From contig PBKF01000030.1 of NCBI GenBank assembly GCA_002722105.1, positions 1 through 5,014 of the forward strand: DNA of 5,014 nucleotides. Direction: 5' to 3'. The position numbers and the translations under genes are program-made. A model generated the notes under the pieces. The model saw only the letters and a list, made by a program, of their open reading frames with translations, did no database searches and had not been told where the DNA came from. Positions 1-5,014 of this stretch are shown in pieces. How positions within the stretch are numbered: position 1 is the first letter of the stretch; each line of letters begins with the position of its first letter. This DNA comes from Fidelibacterota bacterium (GTDB taxonomy: Bacteria > Marinisomatota > Marinisomatia > Marinisomatales > UBA1611).

Positions 1-409
1 TATTTGCAGCACCTTATGCTATTATTAGAAACTGGCATCTGTTCCATTCTAACAATGGACTCTACACCCTGTAGTTACATTTTAGGTACAGATGATTCCA
101 TTACATTTTATGAAAAGTGTGAAGAAATGTGGTTTCCTAAATTTTGCAAACAATACCCACTTCCAAAAAAGCATTAGGGCTCTTTAAAAGCTAATTATAA
201 ACGGCATCTAAATCGGGGTCATATTATTGAAAATGGGCTAAAAGATTACTCTGCCCATTGCTCAAGGGAAAGGATCTGGTCGTAAACTAGTCGAACGATT
301 TTTGAAGCAACTACAATCCCAAGGTGTTCCTGGAGTACACCTTATTGTTAACAAAAACAATCAAAATGCAATTGGCTTTTATCGGAAGGTTGGTTGTCAG
401 GAATTGTAA
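1..409 (+). pseudogene. GNAT-family N-acetyltransferase pseudogene, 5' end outside window
   Basis: Remnant of a Gcn5-related N-acetyltransferase, a family that moves an acetyl group from acetyl-CoA to an amine. Frame 1 (1-177) reads the N-terminal half, with SYILGTDDS and a YPLPKKH segment, then meets TAG at 175-177. The same frame continues after the stop to DYSAH (244-258). Frame 2 (251-409) supplies the C-terminal half: the acetyl-CoA pyrophosphate loop QGKGSGRKL (from 263), then QGVPGVHLIV and NAIGFYRKVGC, ending in TAA at 407-409. From memory, the halves match consecutive parts of GNAT proteins related to the acetyltransferase-like domain of O-GlcNAcase, where YPAHLHID precedes LP..QG.G.GR. 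One nonsense codon plus a frameshift that removes the LHIDI-like strand indicate decay. The substrate is unknown. The gene converges on the minus-strand operon, only 14 bases away. A sequencing error could explain one lesion but hardly both. Confidence 0.8.
251..258 (+). repeat. Single remaining copy of an 8-base repeat at a deletion junction in the GNAT pseudogene
   Basis: CTGCCCAT can be read as the end of S-A-H in frame 1 and as the start of L-P-I in frame 2. Intact family members have both segments, separated by about five residues (LHIDI-like). The simplest inference is that two copies of this octamer flanked the lost stretch and that slippage between them removed about 23 bases, one repeat copy included, causing the frameshift. 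The second copy is inferred and not present here. Confidence 0.5.
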
Positions 410-423
410 CTATTCAATCTAGT
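410..423. other. Short gap between converging pseudogene and operon end, no terminator seen
   Basis: Only 14 bases separate the plus-strand pseudogene stop from the minus-strand TAA. The best inverted repeat nearby is ATTG/CAAT with an 8-base loop (403-418), too weak and without a T-tract on either strand. The operon transcript therefore probably runs on into the pseudogene region, antisense to it. Confidence 0.4.
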
Positions 424-2763
424 TTAAAAGTTTGCCCTGTAGTTAAGACCAAACCAAAATTTATTTTCTGGCATCCAATCACCTTTCAGATCAGCATTCT
501 TACTGAGCCCCGTAAATGAAATTCCAATTTCATCTGACACATTAAGATCTATTGACCAAATGGAGTTAAGACCTGTGATTGTCTGGAATGAGAATTCATA
601 GAAAGGGACTTTAGAGATTTTAATGAAATCCATAAAGGATAACCTTTCAATGAAATTTGGTTTTTGACCAATTTGTCCAGTTATTTCAAACCTAAAATAA
701 AAAGATGTTAGACTTGTGTAAGAGTTTCCTTCATCATTAAGGGATTCATAAGTATAGCTACCTGTACTATTAGAATCTACAGGTGCAGTGTAAACTTGAT
801 TAAAAAATGTTCTCTCATACAGATCCTGTCCTGCATCTATTGCTTGAATTCTAGTATCTTTCAGCCTGTGTGCTACTTTAATGAAGTGATAACCCGGTGT
901 TGCAGTGAAACGTCCAATAAATGGAACCTTAATGGGGACCTGAACAGTAGTCGCAATTAAGGCATAACTATCAAGGATGTTCAGGTTAACTGTGGAATCT
1001 TCCACTGCCTGCCATTTTGTTGTATCAGCCAATAGATCTGGAGATGAGAGCTTTTTTGAGCTTGATGGATAAAATGTAAATCCCATTAAACCATGGAAAT
1101 CAGCTTTGGTGGCAAAAAGACTTTCGATATTCCCCCTTGCATAAAGGCCTCCATAATCTGCACTGAGCAAAGATGTCTCATTATCATACCCAGTAGTCCC
1201 AATATCAAACGAAAATGGTAATCTAACACCAAATTCTGATTGGTGTGTAGCAACACCAAATTCTCCGGAACCACCAATCATACCTGACAAACCGATCAGC
1301 TGATTCCCTACGCGCAGGTTCGCTGCATACTGCAATAGGTTTGAACGCATTGAAAGAGATGCAAGTGAAAATTTAAAGTTACTACTATGCCAAACTGAAA
1401 ATTCAGATCCATATCCAGCGATTAATCTTTCATTTTCACTTCCGTGAAAAACTGTTTCTGATGTACTATTTAAATACTGATCACGCTCTAAAAGAACATC
1501 TTGAATATCTTGACTAAAAACCCAGTCAACTTTTTCACGATCAATAATAGTGTAATCAAGTCCGTTACCATACCAGATTTCATGAATTTCTTTGTTATTA
1601 TCTTTTCTTTGAACCAAAATAATTTGATCTGTGGGTTTTAGCTCTTTAATTTGATTAGAAGACTCATCTTCATCATCAGTTTCATCAATACTTCTTAAAC
1701 TCATATATTTTAAAACGGACTCTTCCATTAGGATATGGTAAGGCTGATGATCAACAGTCCAAGATATAAATTTACGCTGGTCTAAGGATTTTACTTCTGT
1801 TTCCATTTCGTCCGTTACAGTAATAGTTGCAGAACCACCAACAGATAATTTGCTATCTTTACTATCAATAATTTTATAGGCTATTTCGTAAACATTATCT
1901 TTATTTTGGTCAAGCGGATTTTCATAATCAGGCTCTTTTAAAAATGAAATGTCTCCCCTCCTTGTTATCTTAAAAACACCCTTGTCAGGACTTTCACTTA
2001 ATTTAAATTTTACTCCAGACTGGTCACTATCAGGATCGTAAGCTTCTATCTTCGCTACAATTTTGCCTGCATTCTCAGCGTGAAATAACTTTTTACTTTT
2101 TTTATTGAGTGTCGGGCTTTCATTTTCGTTTTCAACCTTAACGATAATGGTACCAACGAAAGACTCTTTATCTGAGTCAGAGACACGTAAGGTGATTGTG
2201 TAATTATTTTGTGATTCAAAATCAAATGCTTGCTTTGTAACAAGATTTTTTCCATCAATTCTAAAATTATCTCTGCTACCATCGCGAGCCAGCTCATAGG
2301 TAAATACATCGCCTTCATCAGGATCAGATACTACTAAGGCACCTACAACTGTACCTTCCGGTTGATTCTCTTTCACCGTATTTTTATCAAGAGTAACCGA
2401 CTCTGGAGCATCGTTTACTGCATTAACGTTTATTCTTACCTGTGCTATCCCATTAGCTGTACCTATATCAACCTTGTACTTAAAAACATCAATACCATTT
2501 GCATTAGCGTTTGGCGTGTAAACGATGTTTTGTCCTTTGATTTCTGTAGTTCCAAATTTTGGTTTTTCCACAATTTCCAATAATAGGTTGCTTTTATCTT
2601 TTATTCCATCATTTTTCAATACGCTTACAGCAATGGATCCATCTTCTGAAACCTGGGCATTGTCATTTTTAAGCGATAGACTGTTATCCTGAGCAATTAA
2701 GGTAAAATTCAGCAACAGTATCCAAAAGAAATTCCTTGAAATATTTATCATGTTCATATCCAT
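424..2763 (-). CDS. Secreted cadherin/Ig-repeat protein with outer-membrane beta-barrel-like C-terminus
   Basis: A 779-residue protein, probably surface-exposed or outer-membrane anchored. No characterised family is recognised for the whole chain. Residues 1-25 are a signal peptide (core FFWILLLNFTLIAQ, cleavage likely after the Ala of IAQD). Three beta-sandwich repeats follow: about 27-118 (VLKNDG, YTPNANANG and a closing VNDAP, as in cadherin-like/VCBS-type repeats), 119-216 (SDPDEGD calcium-type motif, DFESQNNYTI resembling the cadherin LDRE/Y strand) and 217-318 (YDPDSD, PDYENP). Residues 330-383 may be a divergent SHD1-like unit (RKFISWTV, then ELKPTDQIIL) around an acidic stretch. From about 430 the chain is rich in alternating hydrophobic/aromatic strands and ends in YRANF; a terminal Phe is typical of outer-membrane barrels. 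The ATG at 2763 lies 6 bases after the upstream gene's stop. ATGs at 2757 and 2751 would also keep the signal peptide, and no strong Shine-Dalgarno decides. Calcium-dependent adhesion is plausible by family, not shown. Confidence 0.85.
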   Translation of the reverse strand: MDMNMINISRNFFWILLLNFTLIAQDNSLSLKNDNAQVSEDGSIAVSVLKNDGIKDKSNLLLEIVEKPKFGTTEIKGQNIVYTPNANANGIDVFKYKVDIGTANGIAQVRINVNAVNDAPESVTLDKNTVKENQPEGTVVGALVVSDPDEGDVFTYELARDGSRDNFRIDGKNLVTKQAFDFESQNNYTITLRVSDSDKESFVGTIIVKVENENESPTLNKKSKKLFHAENAGKIVAKIEAYDPDSDQSGVKFKLSESPDKGVFKITRRGDISFLKEPDYENPLDQNKDNVYEIAYKIIDSKDSKLSVGGSATITVTDEMETEVKSLDQRKFISWTVDHQPYHILMEESVLKYMSLRSIDETDDEDESSNQIKELKPTDQIILVQRKDNNKEIHEIWYGNGLDYTIIDREKVDWVFSQDIQDVLLERDQYLNSTSETVFHGSENERLIAGYGSEFSVWHSSNFKFSLASLSMRSNLLQYAANLRVGNQLIGLSGMIGGSGEFGVATHQSEFGVRLPFSFDIGTTGYDNETSLLSADYGGLYARGNIESLFATKADFHGLMGFTFYPSSSKKLSSPDLLADTTKWQAVEDSTVNLNILDSYALIATTVQVPIKVPFIGRFTATPGYHFIKVAHRLKDTRIQAIDAGQDLYERTFFNQVYTAPVDSNSTGSYTYESLNDEGNSYTSLTSFYFRFEITGQIGQKPNFIERLSFMDFIKISKVPFYEFSFQTITGLNSIWSIDLNVSDEIGISFTGLSKNADLKGDWMPENKFWFGLNYRANF
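1810..2685 (-). other. Three tandem cadherin/Ig-like repeats within the 779-residue protein
   Basis: Covers residues 27-318. The first repeat is of the cadherin-like 'VNDAP' class seen in large bacterial adhesins. The second and third have acidic D-P-D motifs (DPDEGD, DPDSD) where cadherins bind calcium between domains. The repeats are quite different from one another, which argues for an old array and not a recent duplication. Their usual roles are extending a protein from the cell surface and adhesion. Confidence 0.75.
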
Positions 2764-2769
2764 AATAAT

Positions 2770-4503
2770 TTAAAAATTGACAGCTATATAAGGAGAGATT
2801 AATAGAGTTCCACCACCATCTCCTAACTCATCGGGCCTACTGCCAGGATACCACTGCCATTTACTTTCCGAATCACGTTTATCTGTAAATTCGATAAAGG
2901 AATTATTTGGATATAACGTACAATCAAGTCCTAGATTAACCATTTTATAGACGTTATGCTCCAGTCCAAAACTGTAAGCCTTAAATCCATTACCAGATAC
3001 ATTAAGCTGAACGAATGCTTTTGTATTTTTTGTATCTGTGACCCCTTCTACTTTTGCATAAAAACCGATTGAATTTGTACCGGTGATTCGGTCTGTTATG
3101 CTGATATCATTTTTTTCATCAATCACACTGTGAACTATTTGCGCAAAAGATAAACCAGCTTTTAAACGCATTGAAGCAAATGCTTCACTTATTTTTAATT
3201 CTTTTCCCTTGCCTTTTCTTGCAACAATATCAGTTGTGGCAACTTTGAGAAGTTGTTGATCTGCTGAAATAAGAGTCTCTAATGGTACCATCAATAATTC
3301 TTCACCATCCCATTTTAGACCATCCAAAAATTCTTGATCTTTTTCTGAAAGGTCTGTTAGTTTAAACACCATCTGAAATTCATCACTTTTTCTAAGAAGT
3401 ACGACTTGGTTTTTATCCCTTTCCTGAAGAATTGCTTCTACAGTTCCTCCAGACTTTTTAGTCCAGATTCTTCCTTTTGCAGCTGCATTATGATCTTTTT
3501 CATTCCTATCCACTGCAATAGCTACGTTACCATCTTTCAAGCTTCTGAAGATTCCAGAGTAACTTTCATCTCCTATCGACCAGGTACGTGACTTTGCAAC
3601 AATCTTTTTTGCTTCAGCTTTTTCTTTTTTCTGCTTTTTTAATTTTTTACCATAACTGGTATCAACCTTCCTGTTAATTTGGAAAGTGTTGCTCCAATAC
3701 ATTAGCCCACTGCTTGCAGGAAAAACCATATGCTTACGGCTATACACCTTTTCCCATTCATACTCTTCTCCATCAATATCCATATAATTGACCTGTCCAC
3801 CAAGCATATGAGTATCAAACTTGAAACCAAATCCTATATTCCCTTCCAGTGGATGACCAATTCCATTCAAAACAGATTCCGTATTACCTGGAATGATGAG
3901 GTAGGTGCTGACCATGTCATTGGATAAACCCAATAATAGGTTTTCTGATAATTGGCGACTGAAACCAAGATCAGCGAAACCTTGCTCAATTCGTAATGCC
4001 AGGTTGCTGCTTTTTTGCCGGATGAATATCTTTAATGACGAACTTGCACTGATTTGTGAGTTCGACCACCAGAATGCATCCCTGGCATCTTTGAAACTGC
4101 GTTCTTTAAAAATATTATCAACAGTACTGAATTCTTCTAATTCAGATAGGTCTTCTCTGCTTGCATCCTTCCACTTGTATTCTCTATCTAATATAGTATT
4201 TAACTGGAACGGATCCATTTTCCCTACTTCATCCATCATGAATGACTGATACTCACCCATTTGGTAATTTTTGGCTTTCAGCTTTCTAAGCTCAACCTTA
4301 TCATCCATGGCTTCAACATGAACAATAATTGAATGAGAAGCCTGGATCGTATTCTCTTCAAACTTATCAACTTCAATAAGACGATTGATATAAGCTTCAA
4401 TGAACTCACTGTTGACAATTGGATCTGCCACTTCCCAGTACAAGGATTCCTGCGCCATAAGGCCAGTTCCTAAGAGAGTGATCATAATCCTTAATTTCAT
4501 CAT
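2770..4503 (-). CDS. Exported beta-barrel-like protein with nested SHD1-like domains
   Basis: About 577 residues from this start; no characterised protein is recognised. Residue numbers below count from the more distal ATG at 4530 (586 residues). Signal peptide KLRIMITLLGTGLMAQ at 12-27, cleavage near AQ-ES. Residues 28-145 are a charged, mostly helical domain. Residues 150-290 are beta-rich. A Lys-rich linker follows (about 295-313), then SHD1-like units at 315-428, then more beta strands (about 445-586) ending in YIAVNF, an outer-membrane-barrel type C-terminus. SHD1 domains are small beta-rich modules; the bacterial ones are mostly uncharacterised. The ATG at 4503 is preferred because it gives a normal short signal-peptide N-region (MMKLR) and sits 4 bases after the preceding stop. 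The ATG at 4530 would add nine residues and overlap that gene by 23 bases; 4515 and 4500 are further options. It is co-oriented with both neighbours. The function is unknown; an outer-membrane location is inferred. Confidence 0.82.
   Translation of the reverse strand: MMKLRIMITLLGTGLMAQESLYWEVADPIVNSEFIEAYINRLIEVDKFEENTIQASHSIIVHVEAMDDKVELRKLKAKNYQMGEYQSFMMDEVGKMDPFQLNTILDREYKWKDASREDLSELEEFSTVDNIFKERSFKDARDAFWWSNSQISASSSLKIFIRQKSSNLALRIEQGFADLGFSRQLSENLLLGLSNDMVSTYLIIPGNTESVLNGIGHPLEGNIGFGFKFDTHMLGGQVNYMDIDGEEYEWEKVYSRKHMVFPASSGLMYWSNTFQINRKVDTSYGKKLKKQKKEKAEAKKIVAKSRTWSIGDESYSGIFRSLKDGNVAIAVDRNEKDHNAAAKGRIWTKKSGGTVEAILQERDKNQVVLLRKSDEFQMVFKLTDLSEKDQEFLDGLKWDGEELLMVPLETLISADQQLLKVATTDIVARKGKGKELKISEAFASMRLKAGLSFAQIVHSVIDEKNDISITDRITGTNSIGFYAKVEGVTDTKNTKAFVQLNVSGNGFKAYSFGLEHNVYKMVNLGLDCTLYPNNSFIEFTDKRDSESKWQWYPGSRPDELGDGGGTLLISPYIAVNF
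3247..3588 (-). other. Nested SHD1-like domain region
   Basis: Residues 315-428, counted from the ATG at 4530. An N-terminal half unit (RTWSIGDESYSGIF, then LKDGNVAIAV) has no C-terminal half directly after it. Next comes a complete unit at 354-402: RIWTKKSGGTVEAIL, NQVVLL, then FKLTDLSEKDQEFL. About ten residues later an isolated C-terminal half appears: LMVPLETLISADQQLL. These match, from memory, the SHD1 pattern R.WT...G...EA.....G..V.L......VPL..LS..DQ..L. The simplest reading is a complete unit inserted between the two halves of another. Assignment to the family is by eye. Confidence 0.55.
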
Positions 4504-4507
4504 TTTA

Positions 4508-5014
4508 TTAATCATAATATTCAAACTCATTATCAGAAATAGACTCTGCTTTATATTTATCTACTACTTTGATTTTGATTTCTGTAGTAGAGCCAAACTG
4601 AGGTTCATCCAGCTCAAAACTGTATTTTACAACACGTCGATTTCCAACTCTTTTTTCAGGTTGCTCTTCTTCCAGTTTTCCGTAAACACCAGAAATAGGG
4701 ACAACAGCTTTTTTACCATTTTTATTCCCATAGGTTGTAACCGTTAGGAGCAGGTTATTAGAGCCTTTACCCAACCTTTTGAACTCAAGTTTAGGTGGCG
4801 GTATTTTCCTTACCTTTACTTCATGGGCTAGGCCTTTGACCTTATTCCCATCAACAAATGTTTCGAATTTGACTTTACCTTTCTTTTTTGGCTTGAAGGC
4901 AGCTTCATAAGAATCAAATGTCTTTGCATTCACTGCTGAACCGGAAATTTTTACGGAAATTCTATCTCGGTCAACGTCTTTGACCCGACTATCAAACACA
5001 TATTTTTCACCAAT
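4508..5014 (-). CDS. C-terminal part of a GldM-like periplasmic protein, 5' end outside window
   Basis: The frame stays open to the window edge, so the 168 visible residues are the C-terminus. A GTG at 4999 is in frame but is only a valine inside a domain (GEKYVFDSRV), not a credible start. Domain one (visible residues about 1-72) is Ig-like: VKDVDRDRISVKISG, a Lys-rich strand KPKKKGKVKF, a DGNKVKG hairpin, then EVKVRKIPPP. This order (I.V.I.G, KP.KG.V.., DGK, F.VK.IP.P) resembles the third domain of GldM/PorM, the periplasmic shaft protein of type IX secretion and gliding motors. Domain two (73-168) is another beta-rich unit ending in EYYD; it does not clearly match the fourth GldM domain. 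GldM has about 520 residues, so about two thirds would lie upstream. The stop is 4 bases before the next gene's likely ATG, suggesting translational coupling. The alternative is an unrelated Ig-repeat envelope protein. Presence of the gene is certain, GldM kinship moderate. Confidence 0.72.
   Translation of the reverse strand: MGEKYVFDSRVKDVDRDRISVKISGSAVNAKTFDSYEAAFKPKKKGKVKFETFVDGNKVKGLAHEVKVRKIPPPKLEFKRLGKGSNNLLLTVTTYGNKNGKKAVVPISGVYGKLEEEQPEKRVGNRRVVKYSFELDEPQFGSTTEIKIKVVDKYKAESISDNEFEYYD

Noticed and set aside
178..285. Separate small gene downstream of the TAG in the acetyltransferase region
   Set aside because: It has no start codon, its frame continues the GNAT N-terminal half, and it joins the C-terminal half through one frameshift, so it is part of the pseudogene.
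403..418. Hairpin as a bidirectional terminator between the converging genes
   Set aside because: Only a four-base stem, an 8-base loop and no T-run.
1086..1277. Minus-strand 63-codon frame
   Set aside because: Out-of-frame shadow within the beta-barrel-like region of the 779-residue protein.
2055..2318. Minus-strand 87-codon frame rich in Lys and Leu
   Set aside because: Lies wholly inside the cadherin repeats in another frame and has no family motif.
3905..4249. Plus-strand open frame of 114 codons opposite the nested-SHD1 gene
   Set aside because: Antisense shadow: no domain motif, Cys/Leu/Ser-rich composition, and a well-supported protein on the other strand.
4400..4747. Plus-strand open frame of 115 codons with hydrophobic stretches
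   Set aside because: It spans the junction of two minus-strand genes; its Phe/Ile-rich segments are the complement of Lys/Asn-rich codons. No supporting signal.
4508..4999. GTG at 4999 as the true start of the last gene
   Set aside because: The frame remains open to the window edge, and the residues before it (IGEKY) continue the same beta strand pattern.

Overview
The window comes from an AT-rich bacterial genome. It carries three closely packed genes on the minus strand, all for exported or envelope proteins, and the decayed remains of an acetyltransferase gene on the plus strand. Signal peptides ending in short LMAQ/LIAQ-type sites, C-terminal phenylalanines on two beta-rich proteins, weak ribosome binding sites and a GldM-like fragment suggest a diderm of the Bacteroidota/Fibrobacterota-Chlorobi neighbourhood or a related marine phylum such as Marinimicrobia. 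SHD1-like domains are better known from Planctomycetes and Verrucomicrobia, so the lineage stays open. There is no rRNA, tRNA, CRISPR array or insertion sequence.

Layout: (1) Positions 1-409, plus strand: a GNAT-family acetyltransferase pseudogene with an in-frame TAG and a frameshift. The frameshift looks like a deletion between two copies of an 8-base direct repeat. (2) Positions 424-2763, minus strand: a 779-residue secreted protein with a signal peptide, three cadherin/Ig-like repeats, a short divergent domain and a beta-rich C-terminal half ending in Phe. (3) Positions 2770-4503 (possibly 4530), minus strand: a protein of about 577 residues with a signal peptide, a charged N-terminal domain and a beta-rich region ending in Phe. 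This beta region is interrupted by a Lys-rich linker and an unusual SHD1-like region, in which one SHD1-like unit appears to be inserted inside another. (4) Positions 4508-5014, minus strand: the C-terminal 168 residues of a protein whose start lies beyond the window. Its first visible domain resembles the third (Ig-like) domain of GldM/PorM of the type IX secretion/gliding machinery.

Transcription runs from high to low coordinates. The gaps between genes are only 4 and 6 bases, so the three genes very probably form one translationally linked operon whose promoter is outside the window. Working hypothesis: a periplasmic GldM-like protein is made with two outer-membrane proteins that share the layout 'exported N-domain, SHD1-like module, beta-barrel-like C-terminus', one carrying cadherin-type adhesive repeats. 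No experimentally known system is recognised in this arrangement. All assignments rest on reading the sequence by eye, without database searches.
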